A stretch of DNA of 36,496 bases from Robertmurraya korlensis NBRC 107688 (GTDB lineage: Bacteria > Bacillota > Bacilli > Bacillales > Cytobacillaceae): the NCBI RefSeq assembly GCF_001591645.1, contig NZ_BCVH01000031.1, positions 1-36,496 of the forward strand, written 5' to 3'. The notes under the pieces are model-generated. The model did no database searches. It had not been told where the DNA came from and saw only the letters and a program-made list of their open reading frames with translations. This document shows positions 17,728 through 26,044 of the stretch, piece after piece (the first letter of the stretch is position 1; every line of letters begins with the position of its first letter). A program made the position numbers and the translations under genes.

Positions 17728-18597
17728 CTATTTCTTTTTAGGAATTTTAATTGTAATTTGATAGAAATCATCAAACTCTTCTTCTTCAGAGTTTAAATTG
17801 ATGCCACTATCAGAAACCATCGAAAGAGATTGACGAATCGTATTAACAGCTATTCTTACATCCTTACTAAAGGCCTTACGCTTCGGTTTTGGCTTTTCAG
17901 ATGTTTCTGCTAGAATTCTAGCCACTCGATCTTCTGTTTGTTTCACATTTAAATTCTTTTCAATAATTTCTACTACTAGCTTTATTTGCTTTTCTGCATC
18001 CTTCAAAGGGATCAGAGATCTTGCATGTCTTTCGGTAATTGCCTTATTTAAAAGCGCTTCTTGTACCTCTTGTGGTAGCTTTAATAGACGGAGCTTATTA
18101 GCTACGGTGGATTGACCCTTCCCAAGCCTTTGCGCAAGAGCTTCTTGGGTTAAATTGTGTAATTCTAAAAGCTTACCATAGGCAATAGCTTCTTCAATTG
18201 GTGACAGTTCTTCTCTTTGAAGGTTTTCTATTAATGCGACAGAAGCGGTTTCTGTATCATTCATATTTTTAACTATGGCAGGCGCTTCCTCCCAGCCAAG
18301 CTTTTTCATCGCTCTCCATCTTCGCTCACCAGCAATGATTTCAAACGTACCTTCTTCAAATTCCCTTACAACAATTGGCTGGATGATCCCATGTATATGA
18401 ATCGTCCGAGAAAGCTCCTCAATTTTGTCCTCATCAAAAACAGTCCTCGGTTGGAAGCGATTTGGCACAATTGAATCAATCGGTATTCTCTTAATTTCTT
18501 CATGGTCTACTTCGGTTAATATATCAACCTGTTCTTCCGTCTCAGCTTGTCCCTCTTTTTCGCCTAGGCCAAAAAAGCGTGTGAAAGTCTGCTTCAT
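17728..18597 (-). CDS. noc: Nucleoid occlusion protein Noc
   Basis: ParB paralogue that binds Noc-binding sites, spreads with CTP and tethers DNA to the membrane to prevent FtsZ assembly over the nucleoid. The 289 aa protein has the N-terminal amphipathic membrane-targeting segment [15 protein letters not shown], the ParB CTPase domain ([19 protein letters not shown]), the helix-turn-helix ([22 protein letters not shown]) and the conserved tail [18 protein letters not shown]. The ATG at 18597 matches the B. subtilis start; a GTG lies one codon upstream. No obvious Noc-binding site (TTTCCCGGGAAA type) is seen in the window. It has its own promoter and terminator. Confidence 0.95.
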   Translation of the reverse strand: MKQTFTRFFGLGEKEGQAETEEQVDILTEVDHEEIKRIPIDSIVPNRFQPRTVFDEDKIEELSRTIHIHGIIQPIVVREFEEGTFEIIAGERRWRAMKKLGWEEAPAIVKNMNDTETASVALIENLQREELSPIEEAIAYGKLLELHNLTQEALAQRLGKGQSTVANKLRLLKLPQEVQEALLNKAITERHARSLIPLKDAEKQIKLVVEIIEKNLNVKQTEDRVARILAETSEKPKPKRKAFSKDVRIAVNTIRQSLSMVSDSGINLNSEEEEFDDFYQITIKIPKKK

Positions 18598-18623
18598 CAC
18601 CCTGCACCACCTTTACGAAACTC

Positions 18624-18652
18624 CCTATAATGTATTCTATAAATAATATCAA
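18624..18652 (-). promoter_or_regulatory. Predicted sigma-A promoter of noc
   Basis: On the minus strand TTGATA (18647-18652), 17 bases and TATAGG (18624-18629), about 27 bases before the noc start. Confidence 0.6.
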
Positions 18653-18736
18653 TTTCCTGCACAAACATGCGATGATTGATTATTTTCTCCTACATACTTA
18701 CTAAAATTATGCCATAAAATGAGCTAAAATGTAACT

Positions 18737-19453
18737 CTATTCGATTGGTGTTTTATTCGGAGTCCCAGGTTTTCTAGGATATCTTTTTGGTGTCGATTTA
18801 ATCTTCTCGACAATGATAATATTTCTCTCGCTTTCCTCCATAGGTAGTAAGAAGGAGTGTGTTTCTTTAATAGAACCCCCAAGAGTGGCAATAGCCTTTT
18901 TACCAGTTTCTAACTCTTCCTTTGCATGAGCCGCCTTCATCGCAACAAATGTCCCACCTACTTTTACAAGTGGCAAACATAATTCACTTAACACCGATAA
19001 ACGTGCTACCGCTCTAGCTGTAACAAGATCATATTGTTCTCTATAATCCTTATTTTGACCAAATGTCTCTGCTCGGTCATGAATAAACGTTACCTTTTCA
19101 AGCTGTAATACACTAGCTAAATTCTCTAAAAATGTAATTCGTTTGTTTAAAGAATCAACAATGGTTACTTGTAGCTGAGGGAATGCTATTTTAATTGGTA
19201 TGCTTGGAAATCCAGCTCCAGCCCCTACATCACAAAGGCTTAACGGCTTTGAAAAGTCGTAATAAAAAGCAGCAGATACACTATCATAAAAATGCTTTAA
19301 ATAGACGTCTTCTTTCTCCGTGATGGCCGTTAAGTTCATCTTTTCATTCCACTCAACGAGTAAGTGGAAATACTGTTCATATTGATTTAGCTGTTGAGGA
19401 GAAAGTACAATCCCCTTCTCCTCTAGCATTTTAACAAATAGCTCTTTATTCAT
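18737..19453 (-). CDS. rsmG: 16S rRNA (guanine-N7) methyltransferase RsmG
   Basis: SAM-dependent enzyme that methylates the 530-loop guanine (G527 in E. coli numbering) of 16S rRNA; its loss gives low-level streptomycin resistance. The 238 aa protein has the SAM-binding motif [13 protein letters not shown] (about 70-82), VDSLNKR and ARAVARL. It follows mnmG by 36 bases. The ATG lies after GAGGAAGAGG. It is the last gene of the mnmE-mnmG-rsmG unit. No clear terminator hairpin is seen after it before the noc promoter. Confidence 0.96.
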   Translation of the reverse strand: MNKELFVKMLEEKGIVLSPQQLNQYEQYFHLLVEWNEKMNLTAITEKEDVYLKHFYDSVSAAFYYDFSKPLSLCDVGAGAGFPSIPIKIAFPQLQVTIVDSLNKRITFLENLASVLQLEKVTFIHDRAETFGQNKDYREQYDLVTARAVARLSVLSELCLPLVKVGGTFVAMKAAHAKEELETGKKAIATLGGSIKETHSFLLPMEESERNIIIVEKIKSTPKRYPRKPGTPNKTPIE

Positions 19454-19489
19454 GTGGTACCCTCTTCCTCACAGCGGAAATAGTTAGCT

Positions 19490-21382
19490 CTATGCATCGT
19501 TTGAAACACGTGCTATTTTTCCTTGTTCCAAATAAACAAGTAAGATGGAGATATCAGCAGGGTTTACTCCTGAGATTCTTGATGCTTGAGCAATGGATAA
19601 TGGACGAACCTGCTTCATCTTTTGCTTTGCTTCGGTTGCAATTCCTGAAATAGCATCATAATCGATATTTTCAGGAATTTTCTTATTCTCCATTTTCTTC
19701 AGTCGATCTACCTGCTGTAATGATTTTTCAATATAACCTTCGTATTTTACTTGGATTTCTACTTGTTCTTTTATATCAAAATCAAGGTCGATTTCCGATG
19801 GAACAATAGCCTCAATATGTTCATACGTCATTTCTGGTCGTTTTAATAGATCAGAGGCACGAATTCCATCCTTTAGCTCACTTCCACCTTGGGATTTAAT
19901 AAGCTCTTGGACTTCAGGTTTCGGTTTAATAATAATTCCTTTTAGACGTTCCTTCTCCGCTTCAATCGCTGCTTTTTTTACTAAGAAGCGTTCGTAACGT
20001 TCCTCAGAGATAAGCCCCACTTTACGGCCAATTTCTGTTAAGCGCAAATCAGCATTATCATGACGTAACAGCAATCGGTATTCCGCACGAGAGGTCAGTA
20101 AACGATATGGCTCATTCGTCCCCTTTGTTACTAGATCATCGATCAGTACCCCTATATAGGCATCCGAACGGCTAAGAATAATCTCTTCTTCACCTAATGC
20201 TTTTCGACCCGCGTTCATACCTGCCATTAATCCTTGACCTGCGGCTTCTTCGTAACCTGAAGTACCGTTGATTTGTCCAGCAGTGTAAAGGTTCTGAATG
20301 ACCTTCGTTTCAAGTGTTGGCCAAAGCTGCGTCGGAACAATCGCATCGTACTCTATTGCATAGCCCGCTCTCATCATCTGTACATTTTCTAGACCAGGGA
20401 TTGTTTTTAAAATTTGATGCTGAACTTCCTCTGGTAAGCTTGTTGATAATCCTTGCACATATACTTCTTGTGTATTTCGACCCTCTGGCTCAAGGAAAAT
20501 TTGATGTCTAGGCTTATCGTTGAATCGAACCACCTTATCTTCAATTGAAGGACAATATCTTGGCCCTGTCCCTTTAATCATGCCTGAATACATAGGAGAG
20601 CGATGCAAATTATTATCAATTAACTGATGTGTCTGTTCACTCGTGTACGTTAACCAGCATGGCAGTTGGTCTGTAATAAACTTGGTTGTTTCATAAGAAA
20701 ATGCTCTAGGCACATCATCGCCAGGTTGGATTTCTGTTTTGCTGTAATCGATGGTATGACTATTGACACGTGGCGGAGTCCCTGTTTTAAACCGAACAAG
20801 ATCAAAACCTAGCTCTTCAAGATGCTCAGAAAGCTTGATAGATGGCTGCTGATTATTGGGGCCACTTGAATACTTTAGCTCGCCAAGAATGATTTCCCCA
20901 CGAAGGAAGGTTCCAGTAGTAATAACGACCGTTTTTGCTTCGTATGTAGCACCGGTTTGCGTGATAACTCCCTGGCATACTCCGTCCTCAACAATTAAAC
21001 GTTCCACCATACCTTGTACTAGGGTTAAATTCTTTTCATTTTCTAATGTTTTTTTCATTTCATGCTGGTAACTAAATTTATCTGCTTGGGCACGTAATGC
21101 TCTTACTGCTGGGCCCTTACCTGTATTCAGCATTCTCATTTGAATATGCGTTTTATCGATGTTTTTCCCCATCTCTCCGCCGAGAGCATCAATCTCACGC
21201 ACGACAATTCCTTTTGCTGGGCCTCCAACAGAAGGATTACATGGCATAAAAGCAACCATATCTAAATTAATCGTTATCAATAATGTTTTTGCGCCTTGAC
21301 GCGAAGCAGCCAATCCCGCTTCACAGCCGGCATGTCCCGCTCCAATGACAATTACGTCATAATTCCCAGCACTATATTGCAT
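19490..21382 (-). CDS. mnmG: tRNA uridine-34 5-carboxymethylaminomethyl modification enzyme MnmG
   Basis: FAD- and NADH-dependent partner of MnmE; together they build (c)mnm5U at the wobble position of tRNAs. The 630 aa protein has the N-terminal dinucleotide-binding motif [12 protein letters not shown] (about 13-24), the family signature [17 protein letters not shown], the second motif [17 protein letters not shown] and a C-terminal helical domain. Two adjacent ATGs are possible; the second (21382) has better spacing to AGGAGG and matches the B. subtilis start. It lies 29 bases after mnmE. Confidence 0.97.
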   Translation of the reverse strand: MQYSAGNYDVIVIGAGHAGCEAGLAASRQGAKTLLITINLDMVAFMPCNPSVGGPAKGIVVREIDALGGEMGKNIDKTHIQMRMLNTGKGPAVRALRAQADKFSYQHEMKKTLENEKNLTLVQGMVERLIVEDGVCQGVITQTGATYEAKTVVITTGTFLRGEIILGELKYSSGPNNQQPSIKLSEHLEELGFDLVRFKTGTPPRVNSHTIDYSKTEIQPGDDVPRAFSYETTKFITDQLPCWLTYTSEQTHQLIDNNLHRSPMYSGMIKGTGPRYCPSIEDKVVRFNDKPRHQIFLEPEGRNTQEVYVQGLSTSLPEEVQHQILKTIPGLENVQMMRAGYAIEYDAIVPTQLWPTLETKVIQNLYTAGQINGTSGYEEAAGQGLMAGMNAGRKALGEEEIILSRSDAYIGVLIDDLVTKGTNEPYRLLTSRAEYRLLLRHDNADLRLTEIGRKVGLISEERYERFLVKKAAIEAEKERLKGIIIKPKPEVQELIKSQGGSELKDGIRASDLLKRPEMTYEHIEAIVPSEIDLDFDIKEQVEIQVKYEGYIEKSLQQVDRLKKMENKKIPENIDYDAISGIATEAKQKMKQVRPLSIAQASRISGVNPADISILLVYLEQGKIARVSNDA

Positions 21383-21411
21383 CATGCTGCCTCCTTGTAT
21401 CTATAAAAAAA

Positions 21412-22797
21412 TTATTTTCCTAAACAGAACTGCGAGAATAACTGGTCAATTAAGCTTTCATGGATGGACTCTCCAATAATCTCCCCTAATAGCTCCCAAG
21501 TTCTTGTAAAATCAATCTGCACGATATCAATTGGAACTCCACTTTCCACACCTGAAATTGCTTCTTCAATCGTGTGTAAAGCCTGATGAAGAAGGGCGAT
21601 ATGACGACTATTGGATACATACGTAATATCACCTGACTCTATGGATCCTGAGAAGAAAAGAGCAGCAATGGCTTCCTCTAAATCATCTATACCTCGGTCT
21701 TCAAGCAATGAGGTTGTTACGAGTGGACTTTTCCCAGCAAGCTCCTTGACCTTATCCATGTTAATTTGTTGAGGAAGATCTGTTTTATTAATAATGACGA
21801 TAACATCCATTCCTTCAACAGCTTTAAATAGGTTTTCATCTTCCTTTGTAAACTCATCCGAATAGTTCAGAACCAGTAAAATTAGGTCCGCTTCTTTTAA
21901 TACTTGTCGTGATTTTTCCACGCCAATTCTTTCTACGATATCCTCAGTTTCACGAATTCCAGCTGTATCTAGTAAGCGTAGAGGGACCCCGCGAACATTT
22001 ACATACTCTTCAATCACATCGCGAGTCGTACCAGGTATATCTGTAACAATAGCTTTGTTTTCCTGAACTAAACTATTTAATAACGAAGATTTACCAACGT
22101 TTGGTCTTCCGACTATAACCGTTGACAATCCCTCACGTAAGATTTTACCTTGTTGAGATGTTTCAAGTAACTTTTTCATTTCTATTCGAACCACATTTGC
22201 TTTTTCTAAAAGCATGTTATGAGTCATCTCTTCCACATCATCATACTCTGGATAGTCGATATTCACCTCAACATGAGCGAGTGTTTCGAGAATCTCCTGT
22301 CTCAATCTTTGAATAAGCATTGATAGGCGACCTTCCATTTGCCCCAACGCTACATTCATAGCACGATCGGTTTTGGCACGAATTAAATCCATGACTGCTT
22401 CTGCTTGTGATAAATCGATCCTACCGTTTAGAAAGGCACGCTTGGTAAACTCGCCTGGCTCCGCTAATCTTGCTCCAAATCGAAGAACAAGCTGAAGGAC
22501 ACGGTTCACAGACACAATTCCACCGTGGCAATTAATTTCTACTACATCTTCCTTTGTAAAAGTATGTGGACCTTTCATGACAGAAACCATTACTTCTTCG
22601 GCAACCTCACCTGTTTTTGGATCCAGTAAGTGCCCATAATGAATGGTATGTGTTTGAACATCTATCAAACGTTTATTTCTTTTTCCTCTAAAAAGCTTAT
22701 CCGCAATTTGGATTGCCTCGTCACCACTTAGACGAACAATGGCGATTGCTCCTTCACCTAGAGGAGTCGATATCGCCGCTATTGTATCAAATTCCAT
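21412..22797 (-). CDS. mnmE: tRNA modification GTPase MnmE
   Basis: Potassium-activated, dimerising GTPase that binds formyl-tetrahydrofolate and acts with MnmG on U34. The 461 aa protein has the N-terminal folate-binding domain ([16 protein letters not shown]), a helical domain interrupted by the G domain (G1 GRPNVGKSS at 230-238, G2/G3 TTRD and DTAGIRET, G4 NKTD) and the C-terminal catalytic CLGK. A GTG or other upstream start at 22824 would read through the SD (AAGAGGTGA), so the ATG at 22797 is chosen (459 aa in B. subtilis). Its promoter region contains DnaA boxes. Confidence 0.96.
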   Translation of the reverse strand: MEFDTIAAISTPLGEGAIAIVRLSGDEAIQIADKLFRGKRNKRLIDVQTHTIHYGHLLDPKTGEVAEEVMVSVMKGPHTFTKEDVVEINCHGGIVSVNRVLQLVLRFGARLAEPGEFTKRAFLNGRIDLSQAEAVMDLIRAKTDRAMNVALGQMEGRLSMLIQRLRQEILETLAHVEVNIDYPEYDDVEEMTHNMLLEKANVVRIEMKKLLETSQQGKILREGLSTVIVGRPNVGKSSLLNSLVQENKAIVTDIPGTTRDVIEEYVNVRGVPLRLLDTAGIRETEDIVERIGVEKSRQVLKEADLILLVLNYSDEFTKEDENLFKAVEGMDVIVIINKTDLPQQINMDKVKELAGKSPLVTTSLLEDRGIDDLEEAIAALFFSGSIESGDITYVSNSRHIALLHQALHTIEEAISGVESGVPIDIVQIDFTRTWELLGEIIGESIHESLIDQLFSQFCLGK

Positions 22798-22891
22798 TTC
22801 TTCACCTCTTCCCCTAAGGGACATGTATATTCCTTATCTTCATCTATGTCACGAAACTTTACTCATTAAAAGCATCTTTTCACAAATTATT

Positions 22892-22932
22892 AGAATAGCA
22901 CAGTCATTTTAAATAAAAAAGATTTATCCACA
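22892..22932 (-). promoter_or_regulatory. Candidate mnmE promoter overlapped by a DnaA box
   Basis: On minus, TGCTATTCT (an extended -10 with hexamer at 22892-22897) is preceded by a T-rich, non-consensus -35 region. An exact DnaA box, TTATCCACA (22924-22932), lies just upstream. The promoter is weakly supported; the box is exact. Confidence 0.45.
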
Positions 22933-22982
22933 AATAAAAAAGTGCATTATGCACTATCATAACTTATCCACATGTGAATAAC
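22924..22982. promoter_or_regulatory. DnaA-box cluster between jag and mnmE
   Basis: There are three boxes within 59 bases: TTATCCACA at 22924-22932, TTATCCACA at 22964-22972 and TGTGAATAA (reverse of TTATTCACA) at 22974-22982. B. subtilis has a known DnaA-binding cluster in the same jag-trmE(mnmE) gap, used for initiation control and transcription. Confidence 0.85.
22935..22955 (-). terminator. Terminator-like hairpin between DnaA boxes
   Basis: AGTGCAT/ATGCACT, a 15-base near-perfect palindrome (22941-22955), is followed by six T on minus. It lies between the DnaA boxes and upstream of mnmE. It may back up the jag terminator or attenuate mnmE. Confidence 0.65.
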
Positions 22983-22984
22983 AA

Positions 22985-23100
22985 GAAAAGCGGAGCCGAC
23001 TGATCTGACCCGACAAGCATAAGACAAGCCAAGTAGGAAAGCCTGCTTTCCGGAAGGGATTGACTTATGACCTCGAGGGTCAAGGAGGCGGAGCTAGACA
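22985..23100 (+). repeat. Structured intergenic repeat, copy B
   Basis: A 116-bp element starting GAAAAGCGGA and ending GGAGCTAGACA. Nested inverted pairs are TGACCC/GGGTCA, CATAAG/CTTATG and the central GGAAAGC/GCTTTCC. It aligns end to end with copy A apart from a one-base indel. The 397-base gap 22798-23194 consists of this copy, half copy C, the DnaA boxes and two hairpins; no gene is visible. Confidence 0.87.
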
Positions 23101-23103
23101 AAA

Positions 23104-23149
23104 GAAAAGCGGAAGCGCCTAGGTAGCTCCGTCAGGCTTAAGATCATCA
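23104..23149 (+). repeat. Structured intergenic repeat, 5' half copy C
   Basis: GAAAAGCGGAAGCGCC onwards follows the first about 40 positions of copies A and B (including an AAG after GGCTT) in the same orientation, three bases after copy B. The central hairpin and 3' half are absent. Confidence 0.7.
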
Positions 23150-23156
23150 CGTCAAA

Positions 23157-23187
23157 ATAAAAAAGATCCCGCCAAAAGCGGGATCTT
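23157..23187 (-). terminator. Terminator of the spoIIIJ-jag operon
   Basis: A 10-bp GC-rich stem AAGATCCCGC/GCGGGATCTT (23163-23172 and 23178-23187) with a T run on the minus strand. Confidence 0.92.
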
Positions 23188-23194
23188 ACGAATC

Positions 23195-23815
23195 TTATTT
23201 ATTTGGTGAAATAACGATGTAACGATTGGGCTCGACTCCATCAGAGTAAGTCTTCACTCGTTTATTAGCCACTAAAGCTGTATGAATCACTTTTCTTTCA
23301 TACGATGGCATTGGTTCAAGTGAAACTCTTTGCCCCGTGCGAACCGCTTTAAAAGCTAGTCTTTCAGCCAGTTGCATTAGTGTATCATTTCTTCTTTTAC
23401 GATAATCCTCTGCATCGAGCAATACATTTACATATTGGTCAGCATATCGATTAATAACTAGCTGCGTTAAATATTGAAGTGAGTTTAAAGTCTGTCCTCT
23501 TTTTCCAATTAGCAGGGCAATTTTCTCCCCGGAAAGAATAAATTGAACTTGTTTGCCTTCTTTGATCACTTCGATATCAATTGGTGACCCCATTTTGTTT
23601 GCTACATCAGTTAAAAAGTTCTTTGCTTCTTCAATCGCATCAATTTTTTTAGTTACTTTAACAATAGCCGGACGGGTTCCAAAAATACCAAATAGCCCCT
23701 TCTTCCCTTCGTCAACTATCGCTATCTCTGCACGATCTCTTGTTGTTTCTAGTTGAGCTAAAGCTGACGCTACTGCTTCCTCAACGGAATTACCCGTAGC
23801 AGTTACCTCTCTCAC
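23195..23815 (-). CDS. jag: RNA-binding protein Jag/KhpB (SpoIIIJ-associated)
   Basis: Cytosolic RNA-binding protein linked to cell elongation and to the YidC insertase. The 206 aa protein has the Jag-N domain (about 1-52: [28 protein letters not shown]), a KH-II domain ([21 protein letters not shown], about 108-128) and the C-terminal R3H domain ([14 protein letters not shown]). It starts at GTG, overlapping the spoIIIJ stop by four bases (GTGA), which implies coupled translation, with SD GGAGGAG. It is co-transcribed behind spoIIIJ and ends at a strong terminator. Confidence 0.95.
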   Translation of the reverse strand: MREVTATGNSVEEAVASALAQLETTRDRAEIAIVDEGKKGLFGIFGTRPAIVKVTKKIDAIEEAKNFLTDVANKMGSPIDIEVIKEGKQVQFILSGEKIALLIGKRGQTLNSLQYLTQLVINRYADQYVNVLLDAEDYRKRRNDTLMQLAERLAFKAVRTGQRVSLEPMPSYERKVIHTALVANKRVKTYSDGVEPNRYIVISPNK

Positions 23816-24588
23816 TTTTTCGCTCCTCCTGATTTACCAGTTTCAGCAACCTTTTTTAAATCTGGACCTTTGATAAAGTATGTTTGAACAATCATAAAGA
23901 TGTTCCCTACTACCCAATACAGTGATAAAGCAGCTGGGAAAGTAAATGCAAACACAACAATCATGACTGGCATAATGTAAAGCATCATTTGCATTTGAGG
24001 ATTATTCTCTACACCCGCCATCATAATCTTTTGTTGGATGAATGTAGTGATCCCCGCTACGATTGGTAAAATATAATATGGATCTGGAGAACCCAGGTCA
24101 AACCATAAGAAGTTATGCTCTGCAATTTCTCTCGTACGAGAAATCGCATGATAAAAACCAATTAAAATTGGCATTTGAATTATTAAAGGGAAACAGCCTG
24201 CAAGTGGATTAACTCCATGTTGCTGGAACAATGCCATCGTTTCCTGTTGAAGTTTCTGCTGTGTTTTTTGATCTTTTGAACTATATTTTTCTCTTAACTT
24301 TTGCATCTCAGGCTGAATGGCTTGCATGGCCTTTGAACTCTTTGTCTGTTTGATCATTAATGGTAGAATTACCAAACGAATCAGCAATGTAACTAAAATA
24401 ATACCTAAACCAAAGTTCCCACCAGCAAATTCTGCTGTTTTAACAATTAATAGAGATAATGGGTATACAATATACTCGTTCCAAAAACCTTCGCTTTCTG
24501 CTGTAATCGGCTTATTATACTCTGTACAGCCCGTAAGTAGTGCCATCAGAAATATGAGGCCGATTAAAAGAAGAAGTTTCTTTTTCAA
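23812..24588 (-). CDS. spoIIIJ: Membrane protein insertase YidC1/SpoIIIJ
   Basis: Inserts membrane proteins alone or with Sec; in B. subtilis it is also needed for forespore sigma-G activation. The 258 aa preprotein from the TTG at 24588 has a lipoprotein signal with lipobox LLTGC (Cys 21), five transmembrane segments and the conserved groove Arg at about 71 ([12 protein letters not shown]). The [16 protein letters not shown] cytoplasmic helices and [16 protein letters not shown] are typical. The ORF extends upstream to 24639, but the SD AAGGAGG is nine bases before the TTG, so the longer form is rejected. It overlaps jag by four bases. Confidence 0.95.
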   Translation of the reverse strand: MKKKLLLLIGLIFLMALLTGCTEYNKPITAESEGFWNEYIVYPLSLLIVKTAEFAGGNFGLGIILVTLLIRLVILPLMIKQTKSSKAMQAIQPEMQKLREKYSSKDQKTQQKLQQETMALFQQHGVNPLAGCFPLIIQMPILIGFYHAISRTREIAEHNFLWFDLGSPDPYYILPIVAGITTFIQQKIMMAGVENNPQMQMMLYIMPVMIVVFAFTFPAALSLYWVVGNIFMIVQTYFIKGPDLKKVAETGKSGGAKK

Positions 24589-24610
24589 CCGTTTTTTCCT
24601 CCTTAATATC

Positions 24611-24639
24611 CTAATATCCTCCAAGTATGTCCACTTCAA
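24611..24639 (-). promoter_or_regulatory. Candidate sigma-A promoter of spoIIIJ
   Basis: TTGAAG (24634-24639), 17 bases and TATTAG (24611-24616) on the minus strand, just upstream of the SD. The -10 is 4 of 6. Confidence 0.4.
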
Positions 24640-24647
24640 TCTTTAGA

Positions 24648-24676
24648 TAAAAAAAAGAAACACACTACTTGTTCGT
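24648..24676 (-). terminator. Probable terminator after rnpA
   Basis: A weak hairpin (GAACA/TGTTTC with one bulge) is followed by eight T on the minus strand, about 75 bases past the rnpA stop and just upstream of the spoIIIJ promoter candidate. Confidence 0.5.
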
Positions 24677-24749
24677 CTATAAATAATCCAAGAGTATTGT
24701 ATCATTTTTTATAAGCAGAATGCTTTAAAAAAATGCAATCACCTAGATT

Positions 24750-25109
24750 TTATTTCCTTCTATCTACTCTACTATTTAACACCTTAGCAAGTTTCAAAAC
24801 GTGAGTTAAACTCCCCTTCACCTCATGAAACGTCATGTCGGACGCTGGTTTTCTTGCAATAATAATTAAATCAAAGTCATTCTTCATATTCTCTTGAAGC
24901 TCCAGTAGGGCTTGTCTAATATATCTTTTCACTTGATTTCGGGTGACAGCATTTCCAATCTTCTTACTTACCGACAAGCCGACACGGAAATGAGGCTGCT
25001 CCGGAACACTTCGTAAATAAACAACAAATTGACGATTTGCCACCGAACTTCCCTTTTTATAAATATCTTGAAATTCTTTATTTTTTTTAACTCTAAATTC
25101 CTTTTTCAT
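24750..25109 (-). CDS. rnpA: Ribonuclease P protein component
   Basis: Basic protein subunit of RNase P, assisting the catalytic RNA in 5' maturation of tRNA. The 119 aa protein has the family RNR motif [11 protein letters not shown] (about 64-74) and the N-terminal [17 protein letters not shown] and RQFVVYLR segments. The ATG follows AGGTG. It is downstream of rpmH but separated from it by a 154-base gap containing a strong hairpin terminator, so its expression may depend on read-through. Confidence 0.96.
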   Translation of the reverse strand: MKKEFRVKKNKEFQDIYKKGSSVANRQFVVYLRSVPEQPHFRVGLSVSKKIGNAVTRNQVKRYIRQALLELQENMKNDFDLIIIARKPASDMTFHEVKGSLTHVLKLAKVLNSRVDRRK

Positions 25110-25236
25110 TCATTACACCTACGATCTAGATTAAAGCAAGTGCTCTAGCTTCAGGAGGCGCGCACTGCCCTTCCCATTATTTTCTTATACAAGAGCGTCT
25201 ATACATGAAATCCAACTCTTCTTACACCTGAATGAG

Positions 25237-25262
25237 AAAAAAGACCACTGACGTTTCAGTGG
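25237..25262 (-). terminator. Internal terminator between rpmH and rnpA
   Basis: The stem CCACTGA/TCAGTGG (25245-25251 and 25256-25262) with an AACG loop on minus is followed by six T. It starts one base after the rpmH stop. Confidence 0.82.
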
Positions 25263-25263
25263 C

Positions 25264-25398
25264 CTAAGCAGATAATACTTTTCTTCCTTTACGACGACGA
25301 CGCGCTAATACTTTACGTCCGTTTGCAGAGCTCATACGACTACGGAAACCATGAACTTTGCTATGTTTACGCTTATTTGGTTGGTACGTTCTTTTCAT
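25264..25398 (-). CDS. rpmH: 50S ribosomal protein L34 (bL34)
   Basis: The smallest large-subunit protein. The minus strand encodes 44 aa: [20 protein letters not shown], then [24 protein letters not shown] and a TAG stop. This is the canonical L34 sequence and length. SD GGGAGG is seven bases upstream of the ATG. A strong promoter lies at 25444-25473. It marks the left border of the origin region, as in B. subtilis. Confidence 0.98.
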   Translation of the reverse strand: MKRTYQPNKRKHSKVHGFRSRMSSANGRKVLARRRRKGRKVLSA

Positions 25399-25443
25399 TA
25401 TATGACACCTCCCTGAGGAATAACTTTAAAGACAGTCCTTCTA

Positions 25444-25473
25444 ATTATAGAGGCGACCTATAAAAAAAGTCAA
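25444..25473 (-). promoter_or_regulatory. Predicted sigma-A promoter of rpmH
   Basis: TTGACT (25468-25473), 18 bases and a perfect TATAAT (25444-25449) on the minus strand, giving a leader of about 40 nt. Confidence 0.8.
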
Positions 25474-25603
25474 TAGCCTATCTTCGACTCCTTTTAACAG
25501 TCTGTCAGAAAGAAAGAGAACTTCTCCATTTATGTAAGTTGTACTAATCACTTTCCAAACCATTATTTTAACGACTGTTAATAACTTTCGACACGATTCT
25601 TCA

Positions 25604-25893
25604 TTATCCACAACGCTTATTGACAGGTTTTTCACAGATTCTTATACTGTGGACAATTATTACTAACAGCTTGTACTTCTTGTGGATAAACTTAAAAAAC
25701 CATTGCGTCTACTAAATTTATTTGATATTATTATTGTGTTTTCACTCTGGAAAAAATCATGTGGATAAATAGACTATCCACAGATTGTGGATATCTTGTG
25801 GATAGGTTATTCAGAACCTATGTAGAACGTTGTCCACAGGTAGTGGATATTGTCGAAAGTCCTCATTACTTCTTATATATATACTTACCCACA
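25604..25893 (+). other. oriC: oriC, upstream DnaA-box cluster (incA/B-like)
   Basis: Part of the 646-base gap between rpmH and dnaA. DnaA boxes and near boxes: TTATCCACA 25604-25612; reverse boxes TGTGGACAA 25648-25656, TGTGGATAA 25681-25689 and 25760-25768, TGTGGATAT 25786-25794, TGTGGATAG 25797-25805; forward CTATCCACA 25774-25782, TTGTCCACA 25830-25838, TTACCCACA 25885-25893. It is followed by an AT-rich stretch (25870-25925). B. subtilis needs such a cluster together with the dnaA-dnaN cluster for a functional origin. The short ORFs crossing it have no support. Confidence 0.93.
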
Positions 25894-25920
25894 TTAACAG
25901 ATTTGTATATTTATAAATTT

Positions 25921-25954
25921 ATAGGTTGTACAACGTGTATAACCTATGTTTTTT
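25921..25954 (+). terminator. Terminator-like palindrome upstream of dnaA
   Basis: ATAGGTT (25921-25927) and AACCTAT (25941-25947) are exact inverted arms of a 27-base near-palindrome followed by GTTTTTTTG on plus. It has the form of an intrinsic terminator reading toward dnaA and lies about 95 bases before its start. Confidence 0.5.
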
Positions 25955-26044
25955 TGTGATCCTTACGGGAAACATTAGAAAAAATAGTAGACTGTTTAGC
26001 CGCTTCAAAGATGGCATTTACATTCCTTAAAAGGAGGGATCAGT

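Noticed and set aside
19499-19516. Third parS near the end of mnmG (GAAACACGTGCT)
   Set aside because: Only the CACGTG core is present; the outer arms do not match the consensus.
23059-23070. Noc-binding site in copy B (CTTTCCGGAAGG)
   Set aside because: It lacks the central CCCGGG of the Noc site; it is part of the repeat's central hairpin.
22798-23194. CRISPR-like or coding content in the jag-mnmE gap
   Set aside because: The repeats are only two and a half, long and directly adjacent without unique spacers. No open frame is convincing.
25131-25195. Possible decayed copy of the structured repeat between rnpA and rpmH
   Set aside because: CTCTAGCTTC and TTTTCTTATAC resemble the reversed repeat ends, but spacing and the rest do not align well enough to call it.
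25441-25635. 64-aa minus-strand ORF upstream of rpmH
   Set aside because: It covers the rpmH promoter and a DnaA box; no SD and no family resemblance.
25759-25959. 66-aa plus-strand ORF in the origin gap
   Set aside because: It is built from DnaA boxes and AT-rich DNA, has no SD and no recognisable protein features.
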